Assembly (NCBI GenBank): GCA_037903355.1
Contig: JBAJFE010000011.1
Span: forward strand, 1,559,001-1,623,000
DNA length: 64,000 bases
Direction of reading: 5' to 3'
Source: Trichuris trichiura
Taxonomy: Eukaryota; Nematoda; Enoplea; Trichinellida; Trichuridae
Positions 44,490-55,615 of the stretch are shown here, piece after piece. The first letter of the stretch is position 1, and every line of letters starts with the position of its first letter. A program made the translations under genes and the position numbers. The notes under the pieces are model-generated. The model searched no databases, was not told the origin of the DNA, and worked only from the letters and a program-made list of their open reading frames with translations.

Positions 44490-47158
44490 ATGCAGTTCAC
44501 GTTAACCAAGTTCGTGCTCCTTTCTTTGCTCTTTCCGTCTTCTTCGTACAACGAGGTAACGTTGAAGAAGTTTCTTTCATTCGATACGGAAATCGTGTTT
44601 AGGCGGAGGACGTTGAACATTTCTTGGAGTACTTCGACAAAGAAGGACAAAAGAAAATTAAACAGCATCTCACTGGCGTGCAGGCCCTTTTTCAAAGTTT
44701 CGTCAAGTCGACGAAAGAAGCCGTTATAAACTCTCCCTTGCAAGGATGGATGGCTCAGAAGGTTAATGAGAGCTTAAAGTATGGAGAGCCCGCTGACGAG
44801 AACGACGCTAAGGCCATCAGCAACATTCGTTCAAAAGCAATGCTGCTTCAGGAGAAGGACTGGAAGGAGCTGAAGAATGTTTCACTTGAAATGTTTGAAG
44901 TTTACAGGGGAAAAATATGCGCGAAAAGAGATGCTACGGGTCATTGCGTGGATCAGTGGGAACTCTACCCGACGTTACGGCGCAATTTCGCTAATGCTCG
45001 TGACGAAGCGGAACTTCGTCGATACTGGGAAGAATGGTATCACGTGAAAACCAATGATACAGTTATATTAAACAATTTTGAAAGAATGGTAAAGCTTTAC
45101 CACAATGGCAGCGTCTCAATGAAGCATACGGACATTGTCAGCCGCTGGGAAGACCAGTATAGGTCGGACGTCTTCTCAGATTTCAGTCTGGAGAAATGGG
45201 CCAATGAATCATTTTTCAAACTTCTGCCTTTGTACGAAGAATTGCACGCGTATGCAAAATATCAAGTCGATAAAACATCTGACAAACTAACAATTGCTGC
45301 TCATCTAGTTGGCGACTTGTTCGCTGAAAGTTGGCAAAACATTTATCTAACCCATGGATCTAATTTGAAATTGAATTATACTGCTAAGCTGAAGGAGAAA
45401 TTTAAAAATCAGTATGGTATGCTTAAAAGGTGCGTGGAATATTTTGGCGAAATTGGTTTTAAAAACGACTCCATATGCAAGACTGACATTAACTGCGAAG
45501 TGTCCAAGGAGAGAGAAAAAATTTGTCGACCGACAACTTTAATTTATCCTTTTGGCCAAGGCGACGACTGGATGTCTATGTGTGCAGAAGTAGCGATGGA
45601 TGATTTGAACAATATGTTTGTGTTAGTGGGAAGACTGGTTTACAGTAATTATTATAAGAACGAAGACAACCGTGTTTACTTCCAAGATGCCGCTAATCCG
45701 GGTATGTTCGATTCCTTGGGCAAAGCCGTCGCGCTGGCGTTCAACAGTCCGTCCAACTTAAACAAGTCAGGTTTGGTAAATATTCGGGTTGTAGACGACA
45801 AGTTGCGATTCGAGCATTTGTATAAGCAAGCCTTGATTACCATTCCAAGCATGATGCATGCCTTTGCCGTGGATACGTGGCTTCGCCGTTTTCTCCGCGA
45901 CGTGAGGCCCATGAAAAAATTTAATTGGACTATTTTGAATGATAACTGGTGGCAAACTCTCGAAAACTACACTGGCATTTCTCGACCCTCGTTTGAACAT
46001 GACTATCGAAGTGTTGACTTTTTGCAAGTTCCGCGAATTGCCATATTAGAACCTATTGGTCGCGAGTTCTTCTCGACTGCTGTCAGCTATCAGTTGTTTG
46101 AATTATTCTGTGATTCGACGGAGCCTAAAGAGAGGACTAATTTCGATCAGTGCTATATTAACGACATAGGAGAAAACATAGAAGAAGTGGAAGATTTCCT
46201 ATCAAGTGGGAGTAGTCTTGATTGGGCCGAAAAATGGCCACGCAAAAATGCACCGAGCGTTGAGCCGCTTTTGCGTTATTTTCGCCCTCTGTATGATATG
46301 CTGGTAAAGAAAAACAACGACAATCATTTATGCAGAGGCTGGGGAGTGGACGACCTTTGGACTGAAGAAATAAAGTCACATCTTCTGCAGCATAGATGTC
46401 AAATCAGTACACCACCGACACCTACACCTACATCTACGCCATCTGAACCTACACCTGTGCCGTCTACACCTACATCTACGCCATCTGAACCTACACCTGT
46501 GCCGTCTACACCTACATCTACGCCATCTGAACCTACATCTACGACATCTACACCTACACCTTCGCCATCTACACCTACATCTACGCCATCTGAACCTACA
46601 CCTTCGCCATCTACACCTACATCTACGCCATCTGAACCTACACCTGTGCCGTCTACACCTACATCTACGCCATCTGAACCTACATCTACGACATCTACAC
46701 CTACACCTTCGCCATCTACACTTACATCTACGCCATCTGAGCCTACATCTACGACATCTACACTTACACCTGTGCCGTCTACACCTACATCTACGCCATC
46801 TACACCTACATCTACGCCGTCTGAACCTACGTCTACGCCATCTACGCCTAAACCCGCGCCTTCTGAACCTACATCTACGCCATCTACGTCCACACCGGTG
46901 CCATCTACTTCTACATCTGCGCCGTGTCATTCTACACCTTCAACGTCTACATCTACATCTGCGCCACCTACGCCTAAACCCGCGCCATCTGAACCTACAT
47001 CTACGCCATCTATGTCTACACCTGCGCCATCTACGCTTTCACCTATGCCATCTACACCTAGACCTGCGCCTTCTACACCTGCACCGACTGAAAATCCAAA
47101 GGACAATTCAACAACAACAACAACGGAAACACCCAGTAAACTTTATTTCCTCGCTTAA
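44490..47158 (+). CDS. acn-1: ACE-like non-peptidase (ACN-1 type) with mucin-like tail
   Basis: Secreted protein of the peptidase M2 (angiotensin-converting enzyme) family, 873 residues. Exon 1 (44490-44555) encodes the signal peptide (FVLLSLLFPSSSYN); a 47-nt intron follows, then one long exon 44603-47158. M2 landmarks are visible: WEEWYHVKTND, YEELHAYAKYQVDK, AHLVGDLFAESWQNIY, DAANPGMFDSLGKAVALAFN, and the C-terminal WPRKNAPSVEPLLRYFRPLYD. The zinc site HEMGH is replaced by DDLNN, and the third zinc ligand Glu (EAIGD) by DSLGK, so it cannot be a zinc peptidase. In C. elegans the equivalent ACN-1 is also non-catalytic and is needed for moulting and seam-cell development. After about residue 640 a Thr/Ser/Pro tail of about 230 residues follows, probably heavily O-glycosylated. 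Several N-glycosylation sequons lie in the M2 part. Confidence 0.93.
46415..47090 (+). repeat. Coding tandem repeat, Thr/Ser/Pro-rich
   Basis: Imperfect repeats built on six-base steps such as CCATCTACACCTACATCTACG. Units of 24-42 bases encode patterns like TPTSTPSEP and TPVPSTPTSTPSEP. Long stretches are near-identical (around 46440-46520 and 46600-46680), implying recent expansion by slippage or unequal exchange. All changes preserve the frame and the T/S/P composition. The tract also leaves long open frames on the opposite strand, which are artefacts. Confidence 0.9.
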
Positions 47159-49040
47159 ACGTTTTAGTATGTGTTGTCATTTAAGCAGCAAGAACTACTC
47201 CGAGCAAAGGTGCTTCAGCTTTGCAAGGCAAGTGAAACAGCTGTTTCAGCGCAGTTCCCTTATCTGCTATATATTTCTTTTTTTTGTAGCTCCACGCTGC
47301 ATATTATGTTCACTGTTCGGAATGGCATTTTTCCTCTGGTTTGCAAGTCTGTCTTAGGCATTCAGTGGGAGCCTAAAAGTCGTCTGCGGAGAGAAATTTC
47401 TATTGACGCGAATGCATGTCAGTGCGTTACCGATTTCATTTAGCCTTGGTTTGGCGTAAGTATTGACAAATTTGTTGCGGTAACGACTGTACACTTTTGA
47501 TTCTATTTTTCCGGAGTACGCAAAAAAATAGCTTCGCCGACGAAATCATTCCAGTGAATGGGTCAGCGCCTTCACTTTTCTTTCTTTTTTCATTAAAATG
47601 GTGCCTGATTTTTTCTTACACTGTAAACTGCGTGGTTTTTCAAACTTTTCCCCACTGGCGCTCTCTTCTCTCGCGTATACTGCAGTGACGAGATTAGCTA
47701 AACTGATTGTTCTAAGAAGTAGTTTAGGAAACGGAAAATTCGATTGATCAAGGGTTTCTTTATTTACTGATTTCTTTTAGTTTGCGGGTATTCTGAGCTT
47801 TACTCTTTGAAGAAAAGCTCATGTGTACGTTAGCTTCGTTCTACTGAAGCTGAATAACTCAAATTGTTTTCAGAAAATCTGTAATCAATTTTTGTTTTAA
47901 AGGAGTTGTGCGTTTCGTAGCTGCAAGGTTTAAACACAGAAGCCACCGCGAATAGCATTCCTCTTGCCATCTGAATCATTTTCACAGATGCATTCAAATG
48001 TCGAATAGCCTCATAACTGGAAGGAAAAGAATAACTGAGAATACGCTCATTTGAAAGGTACAGGTAATCCAAGCAAGATGCGCAACCGCGATCTGCGCAG
48101 GAAACCGAGACAATGTCGCGACGGACTAGCGATGCTCAAATAGCAACTGTTTAAAGAGACTATAGTCCTGGAAGCACCACCGCGCTAGTCCACTCTGTTA
48201 ATGATTTACAGACTTTCAAGAAAGAGCAGCAAGACAAATATAGCCCATTCACAGAGTGAAGTTATTCACAAGGAGAAGTAACGGGAATGCAACTTGAACG
48301 TCTTTTTTCGTACTGTAGTCGTTTTCGCGAAATTCAGATGAACTTACTTTACTAACATTTCGCTAATTCCTCCTCTGATTATGTATACCATCTTATTCAC
48401 CCTACACAAAAGCTCATCTAAATCTGGAATCTTAAGTAATTGTGTCTGCTTGGGGGTTATGAATATCCCTTGACAAGGATAGCAGATAGCACTAGCGTTG
48501 TTTTCATCAGCTATATGATAAATTATTAATATTCATCGCTAATGACAGAACCCGTACTGCGCCAAACCCCCTCCCCCAATCAGGCTGAAAAGAGATGAAC
48601 GGGAAATACTTCGTACAGTTGATGGAAGCAGTTTTAAAAGAGCTCTTTATTAAAAAATAAAAGTGAATAGTGTTTGCATTTTTCGTTCCTTTTCTTATTT
48701 CCCCGCCTTTAAATTTTTAGGTGTTCTTGAAGACCGCTGCCATAGTGAGATGTTTTTTACCGACATTATGGTGGTCATCTCCTCTAAGTGGACAGTGTAG
48801 CGATCATTGCTGTTGAATACTTTATAAATATTTGTTTTTCCGCGAGATAAATGACATCAGTAAAAACCAGATGATTCATCCAAAAGACAAAGAAAAGTAT
48901 CTTAATTTATGGAGGCAACGAGAGAAGAAAGTGAAGGATGCATCTTTCGAAAACTTTGAAATGACTTTACAAACTTAAATCGACGCGAACGAATATGCGA
49001 ATGTTCAGTGCGTTGTTTCCTGTCCAGTGTAATACTTGGA
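47159..49040. other. Gene-poor
   Basis: No supported coding sequence. Short frames near 47170-47440 follow the ACE-like stop but lack any recognisable feature. Confidence 0.4.
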
Positions 49041-49284
49041 ATTAAACCTTGTCTCTTAGCCGCCCCATCGTCTGAGAAATGCAGGTTCCTTTCCGGCAAG
49101 CATGCCCTTAACTTGTTGTGCCTTTACTAAAGAGCATGTCAGTCACCCTGTTTATCCTTTACTCAAATATAAGCCAAGACATAAGCCCTATGTTTAGGCT
49201 TAGACTTAGGTAAGGACAAGACAGGATGGCCGGCAAATTTACAGTATGACAATGGGACGCTCAGAAGATAAGATCCCTGAATTT
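49041..49284 (+). mobile_element. MITE-like element, copy A
   Basis: About 240 bp, non-coding. The left end carries CTTGTCTCTTAGCCGCCCC followed by a block containing AAATGCAGGTTCCTTTC. The right end, when reverse-complemented, gives an imperfect match to the left end (CTTATCTTCTGAGCGTCCC), so it has terminal inverted repeats of roughly 25 bp. The interior has an imperfect palindrome around the ACATAAGCCCTATGTTTAGG string. Related to copies B, C and D. Confidence 0.75.
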
Positions 49285-49454
49285 ATGTTAAAATGTGCAT
49301 CTTATGAATGATCGAACTTTGTTATGCACAACAAGCTTTCAGTTTTCCGCGAACGCACTTTAGCAGGCTAAACTGATCTTCCTTTAAATGCTCTTTTTCT
49401 ATTTATTGATGATGATGCCGATTCTTCGTCTGCATGAGAACTGCAGTTTGTTCG

Positions 49455-49690
49455 GGTCTTCCACCGTTCCCCTTCCCCTCGCGCCACCGTCATACTGTAG
49501 GTTTAGCGGCCGTTTTGTCCTGCCCTAAGCCTAAGCCTAAACATAAGTTTTATATCTTGGCTTAGATTTAGATAAGGCCAAAAAAGGGTGATTGGCATGC
49601 TCTCTAATAAAGGCGCAACAAGTTAAAGGCATGCTTGCCAGAAAGGAACCTGCATTTCTCAGATGGGGGTCGCTGTGAGACAAGATCCGT
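49455..49690 (-). mobile_element. MITE-like element, copy B, inverted
   Basis: Same family as copy A in opposite orientation: it begins with the CATACTGTAGGTTTAGCGG end and finishes with GAAAGGAACCTGCATTTCTC and GTGAGACAAGATCC. Only about 170 bp separates it from copy A, so the two form a large inverted pair. Confidence 0.75.
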
Positions 49691-52329
49691 TTGTTCTATT
49701 TTTAAAAAAATTGCGTACTTATTAATTGTACATTTATGCATGAAGTAAATCTTCCCTTTTCAACTCATTATTATTACTCGCTATGATGCGAGTTTATCTA
49801 TTTTGTTTATAATTAGAAACTGTTTACGCAAATAGCAAATATCCATCCTCTACTTTGGCTACGCATTAGTTAGAAAGCTTTACTCGTCTCTTCAAGTTTA
49901 TGTACTTCAACGGTCGCATAACTAATTGGGCATGTTTACTGAGCAAATAAAAGTTCCTGACGTTTGCATGGATGGGCAGTAAACTGCAAACCTTGAAATT
50001 CATTTTTTAAAACTGTGCAGCATCTGGAATATTTTACAGTTCTTATGCTTTGCTTTTTTCAAAGCTTTACTCGGTTTTCCCAAACTTAAGCTGCAAAATG
50101 AATTGACTAATTGACCAGCAACTTAAGAAACCAATACCAGTCGTTTAGACGTATATTCTTCGGCTACATTTGTTTTGAAAACAATTTAAATTAATAATTT
50201 AGAAGAAATTAATACTGCTGGTAGATTTGGCTGTTTTTCGTGAGTTAATTAATGAAAAATTCTTTTTGATGTTCAGGTTGAAAATGTTCCTCAGTTGCCT
50301 TGAGTACTGTTCTCCAGTCGCAACTTCCTCTTTTTTTGCTGTTATTTGTAAGTGACCTGTACAAATGCTTTCCCAGTGAATATGTGGGCAAACTGTAGAA
50401 AAAGTACAGTTTTCGGACGCTTCGGAAATGCTGTTGTTGCGTCCTTAACAATGTCAGGAAGCTCCCTAACATTGCTAGCAAGGGAAGAAGAGCAGTTGCG
50501 AAGTGAATCTACAATAAAAGCGAAGAAAGACAAATTTAATTTGCTCAGGCATACGCAGTTTTTTCTCGTTGGGATAAGGTGAAAAAGAAAAGCTGTGAAA
50601 ATTGTCCTTTCTTGGCGCGCTTACATGTTTAAAACTTTAAGTTTACAGCTGGCTACATTCCGCCTGCCGGCTTTGGCCGTTCCTGTAGTTATCTTCTATA
50701 GTTTTTGAGAAGAACGACACAGTGTCACTGAGTTCCTGAGCGTTTTGCGGTATACCGTAAAACAGAAATAAATTGAGACATCTAATCTTATGATATTACA
50801 TATTTTTTCAAAATAGCAACTTCCTAAAAACGTTGCAACAGTTTTCTTTTTATGTTACCTGAACTATCTTATTATTTTGACTGCTAACAATTTGTTTGAA
50901 GAACATGCTTTCTAACATAACGGAATTAGGTATGCTCCGCTGCAGATTTTTGATTTCACAAAAAATTGCATCAAGATGCTTCATCTGCTAGTAGATTTTC
51001 GCTTCTGAAAGTGTTACAAGAATTAATCTTTCTCATAGACCTGTTTTTGCATGAAAATTTGGACCTGAGAAATAATGAAGCAGTGCAAAATACCGTTGCG
51101 ATTGGTATAGTTAGCGCTTTTTATGCAACGGAAAAATAATGAAAGCGTTCAGCGCAGCCTATTTCCTTAATAGGGGAATTCTTTGGAACAAGAAAAGTTT
51201 TTAGCATACTACGCATTTTTTGCTAAGACAGTCAGCGGCTCGGTAATAATTTTTAAACAGGCTTCCCCTAAGCAGTTAGTATGGCGAGCGGTCAGCACTG
51301 CTTTGGACGAACTTCCAACAAATTCTGTCATTCACCGCAGGATAGCAGCGCAATTTAAACTATGACGCTGCCTGTTGGAACTAATGAAATGTAATCTTAA
51401 ACGACTGATTCGCTGTGATTTTAATGTTTTTTGCTTTTTCCTGCAGCAGCACACGATTAACTATTCAGAAAATCTAACATCATTATGCAGGAATTAAATT
51501 ACTGTTCCCATTTTTTGTTGGGTGTCACGTAGCTACTGAAGTGCGAGCAGTGCGTAGTATCGTTTCGCGAATTCTTTAAGGACGTTTTTGAGTCATAGAT
51601 AAAATTTTGCTGAAACGCGTATAGTTGCCGCTGGGGAAATTTAATTTCTCTGCCAAAGCTAGCAAAATATTTTCAACGATAACAGTGTCTGAAACATTTT
51701 ATTTCAGGTGCACTTGATTTTATGTTTGAACAGCTGGAGAACATGACAATATTTTAAGAGAACCTACTGTACAATGAATTAGCGCTTCGCGTTCCAACTG
51801 GAGATGCGATTGTACTAAATCTCCACCGGTGTTTTCGCTTGTTTTAGCACGAATATGCCTTTTAGTTTTCATACACCATTAGCGACTTTGCAAAAATAAA
51901 CAAAGAAAGAGGCGCAAAACTAATTGACACATACCTGCTGAACAACGCCAAAAAGTCCATAATTAATAGTCATTGTGATGCATAAGTGACGTTCTAATGA
52001 CAGAAGTGTTCCCCATTTGGTCAGCCAGTTTGTTCAGCCGGAAAACTTTGCATCATGGCCGAATTTGTTCTCTTCTTTGCCATCAGAACTGTTGCACCAG
52101 CCGGTTAAAATGAATTAGCTAACCAAAAATGCGATGATTAAAGTCACCCTGCTTTAAACTTTTTAAAAATTCGAGCGCCAGTGCGCATCGAAAGCCTAAC
52201 TACCTGAAAACCCAATTTCTTAAGCGGGATACGATAGTTATTATACGGTTTGTTAGTTTGTCGCCGTTAGCAGTGTGTGGATAATTGAAAGGTTGAGGAA
52301 ACGACGTGATTGTTATTTTTTCGGTTGTT
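49691..52329. other. Gene-poor 2.6 kb upstream of HDAC
   Basis: AT-rich, no supported gene. The promoter of the HDAC gene should be in the last few hundred bases. Confidence 0.4.
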
Positions 52330-53697
52330 ATGGCAGAGTTAGACTACCTAGGAAGAAATGACACGCTAATGTCTACCACCGCCTCGCGAAAGCGCATAGT
52401 CTACTATTATGATCCTGACGTAGGTAATTATTATTATGGCAAAGGGCATCCAATGAAGCCTCATCGGGTGCGAATGGCCCATCACTTAATTTTGAATTAC
52501 GGAATGTATCGGCACATGGTTGTCTATCAGCCAGCGAAGGCGTCTGCAACCGAAATAACGAAGTACCATACAGAAGACTACGTGATGTTTTTGCAAAGCA
52601 TAACGCCAGAGAAGCAGGCTGATTTCAGCAAGCACGTGAAAAGGTTCAATTTCGATGAAGATTGTCCAATTTTTCATGGCCTGTTCGACTTCTGCCAAAT
52701 ATCGGCTGGTGGCTCATTGTCAGGCGCTGAACAATTGATCAACGGCTCCTGCGATATATCTATAAATTGGGCCGGCGGTCTTCACCACGCAAAGAAGTGC
52801 GAGGCTTCTGGATTTTGTTACGTGAACGACATCGTGTTGGCAATTCTCCAACTGCTCACTCGTTTCCAAAGGGTGTTATACATAGACATTGACTGCCATC
52901 ACGGCGACGGTGTCGAAGAAGCTTTCTACACAACCGACAGAGTGATGACATTGTCCTTTCACAAGTTTGGTGACTTTTTTCCCGGTACTGGCAGTCTAAG
53001 CGACATTGGCTATGGAGCAGGCAAATATTATGCGCTGAATTTTCCACTGCGCGGTGGCATTACGGACGATCGTTATGAAATGATATTCAAGCCGACCGTC
53101 TCCAAAGTAATTCGTCGCTACCAGCCAGAGGTTATTGTGATGCAATGTGGCGCTGACTCATTGGCTGGCGACCGTCTTGGCCATTTGAATTTGACGGTGA
53201 AAGGGCATGGCAAGTGCGTGGAATTCGTTCGCAAGCAAAACCTACCGATGCTAATGCTCGGAGGTGGTGGATACACTCCACGAAACGTCGCCCGTTGCTG
53301 GGCTTACGAGACATCCGTCGCTCTTGGCGTTTCCATACCTAATAAACTGCCTTTCAATGATTATTTTGATTACTACGAACCCGATCATATGCTACAAATT
53401 GTACCATCTTGTATGACGGATCATAACTCGGACGAGTATCTGCACAAAGTTATGGTCAAGCTGGACGAGTACCTTTCCCATCTGCCATGCTCTCCAGGGG
53501 TGCCAATACATACAACAATGGATAGTCAAGAGCCTGCAGATCCGACTGCGCAAAAGGATGAACAGGAAGACCGACATGCAGACGAAACTTTCCCCGAATA
53601 CGTAAGAAATGCTGAAATCGAACCAGTTGGTGAATTTTATGAGACTGAAAATGATAATAAAGGAGAAAGCAAGCATGCTGAATCGGAGATCGTTTAA
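52330..53697 (+). CDS. hda-1: Class I histone deacetylase (HDAC1/2/RPD3 type), intronless
   Basis: Zn-dependent nuclear lysine deacetylase, catalytic core of Sin3/NuRD-type co-repressors. One uninterrupted frame of 455 residues from ATG at 52330. Seen: [40 protein letters not shown] (active-site His pair), [20 protein letters not shown] (zinc ligands Asp and His), [13 protein letters not shown] (third zinc ligand Asp) and [15 protein letters not shown] (catalytic Tyr). All catalytic residues are present, so it should be active. The residue between the DID and HH ligands is Cys where HDAC1 has Ile. The C-terminal tail (about 80 residues, acidic) is shorter than in HDAC1 and lacks the long Lys/Glu-rich extension. 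A single exon is unusual beside intron-rich neighbours. Confidence 0.96.
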   Translation: MAELDYLGRNDTLMSTTASRKRIVYYYDPDVGNYYYGKGHPMKPHRVRMAHHLILNYGMYRHMVVYQPAKASATEITKYHTEDYVMFLQSITPEKQADFSKHVKRFNFDEDCPIFHGLFDFCQISAGGSLSGAEQLINGSCDISINWAGGLHHAKKCEASGFCYVNDIVLAILQLLTRFQRVLYIDIDCHHGDGVEEAFYTTDRVMTLSFHKFGDFFPGTGSLSDIGYGAGKYYALNFPLRGGITDDRYEMIFKPTVSKVIRRYQPEVIVMQCGADSLAGDRLGHLNLTVKGHGKCVEFVRKQNLPMLMLGGGGYTPRNVARCWAYETSVALGVSIPNKLPFNDYFDYYEPDHMLQIVPSCMTDHNSDEYLHKVMVKLDEYLSHLPCSPGVPIHTTMDSQEPADPTAQKDEQEDRHADETFPEYVRNAEIEPVGEFYETENDNKGESKHAESEIV

Positions 53698-54670
53698 AGT
53701 CCATTCCGTCATAAAATGTTCTCGCCGCCATGGGTATGCCTAGCTTTTATTGCTGTTTTATTTCATGAAACCTGTAGATCAAGTGCGGTACCTCTTCTTT
53801 TCGTGTTACGCAATTAAACCGTTTTTTGCTTTGAGTGTCCTCTTGCGTCTTACCATTGTTTACATGTTTTTGAAGGTGTACTCGAGTTACTTTTCCTGAA
53901 ACATTTCTAAACAAAGTGCTGCAGAAATTTATTGCTTTTAAACTGGGAAAGCTAAGAGCGAAGATGGAGCAGTTGTTACCAGAAGTCAAGCGGAAGTTGT
54001 TCCTCTGTTCATCGACTAACTCTTTACGACTGTTGGAGCAGTAGGTAATCGACGGAGCTATGCAGTTCCACCTCAGCATCCATTTTAATAATTTAGGGCA
54101 GATAATCTCTAGTGAGTGAAGAATGTCTCCTTGAAACCAGTAAGCTCACGCTATTCCCAAGCAAAATGAATTGCTCCTCGCGAGGGTTCACGCAAAGGTA
54201 CCGTTTGTTTGTGCAAGCAGCAAAAATAAGTAAGCTATCATTTATCCATCAAAATGATATGTAGTTAGTCTGAAACGTAACGGATAGCGTGTTTACGCAG
54301 TGACGCAATGGTCTACATGCATGTTGTGACAGAAAAACAATTGTGTCAGGCATCTTCGTGAATGGTAGCTTTATTCTGCTTGCTTATTCAAAAGGTTTTC
54401 CGTTGTTGCATGTTTTGCAGAACTCTGCTTAAGCTATTGCTTTAATGACTGGCTGTCTGCCTTAGGTGCGTATGCGGTAGGTTTTATATCATTTGTATTC
54501 GATAAGTTCTCAGAACTGGCATGTCAATCGAAACTATGCATAAGGGCATAAATTTCACCACAAGTTAGCATTCTTGCGCCATGCTTTGGTTACAAACCCA
54601 CGTAGAAGTTTGAAACATTTCCTACGTATTGTTTTCTGGATTTTAATTTTATTTCTTCAGACTTTCAAAT
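53698..54670. other. Gene-poor
   Basis: HDAC 3' flank. No supported coding sequence. Confidence 0.4.
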
Positions 54671-54923
54671 AAATTTAAGGATTTTGTCTCTTGGACCCCC
54701 CACTGTCTAAGAAATGCAGGTTCCTTTCTGACAAGCATGCCCTTAACTTGTTGTACCTTTACTGGAGAGCATGTCAATTGCTCTTTTTTGCCCTTACCCA
54801 AATCTAAGCGAAGACATAAAGCTGATGTTTGGACTTAAGCTTACGTAAGGATAGGACAAGAGGGCTTGAAAACTTACAGTATGACGGTAGGGCGTCTGGG
54901 AGACAAGAACCAAATTTAAAGAT
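54671..54923 (+). mobile_element. MITE-like element, copy C
   Basis: Same orientation as copy A. The left end is TTTGTCTCTTGGACCCCCC and the right end GGGCGTCTGGGAGACAAGAA, inverted repeats of each other. The flanks AAATTTAAGGATT (left) and AAATTTAAAGATT (right) look like a direct repeat and may be the target-site duplication. Confidence 0.75.
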
Positions 54924-55374
54924 TCTATTTGCGTTATTGTTTGTGAACATGAAGCATTACATGGAAGCATTCTTCTATTTATTTACGCCGCTTTATCTTC
55001 TGTTACACTGCTCGCGCCGCTTTACGCTATACATGGATATCAGAACAGAAAATAGCGCGTTCAGCACACATACCGATAGGAAAAAACCGAACAGTAGGAG
55101 CATGCAAGGTGAAAACTCAGATCTTTCCTGTTAATGGTCCATCAATCGTACTGTAACTTCGTAAAAACTTCAAAAAATGCAGGTTCCTTTAGTGCAACTT
55201 CAACCTATAGTTCGAACCTTTAGCACGATATTCAAACAGAATAGAAGCCGTTATTGTGCTACGTACATCAACAGGAAGGCTACCTGAAGAAGCTTGCGGT
55301 CATCTCGTGACTGGTGCGATCTTTTGTCTCACCTGTTCATGAGCTCCGTGTACTTTAATCGGATTAGTAATACG

Positions 55375-55615
55375 GCTTAAGGATCTGATTTCCTAGGCGC
55401 CCCATCGTCATACTGTAAGTTTGGCAGCCATTCCGTTCAGGCCCTCCCTAAGCTTAAGTTTAAATACGAGGCTTATGTCTTGGCTTGGATCTGAGTAAAA
55501 GCAAAAATGGTGATTGGCGTGCTCTCCTATGAAGGCAAAGCAAGTTAGGGGCATGCTTGCCTGAAAGGAACCTGCATTTCTCAGACGGTGAGGCCGCTAA
55601 GAAACAAGATTCCTG
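55375..55615 (-). mobile_element. MITE-like element, copy D, inverted
   Basis: Opposite orientation to copy C, about 450 bp away. It begins GCGCCCCATCGTCATACTGT and ends CCTGCATTTCTCAGACGG followed by CTAAGAAACAAGATTCC. A stray fragment, AAAAATGCAGGTTCCTTTAG, lies between C and D near 55178. Confidence 0.72.

Noticed and set aside
46376..46930. Long antisense open frames (184 and 164 residues, Arg/Cys-rich and Asp/Gly/Val-rich) across the ACE-like repeat tail
   Set aside because: Produced by the six-base periodic repeat, which leaves several frames open. No splice sites, start context or known composition support them.
52306..52329. Upstream in-frame start for the HDAC
   Set aside because: The codon at 52306 is GTG; nuclear genes of animals start with ATG, and the first in-frame ATG is 52330, which gives the normal HDAC N terminus.
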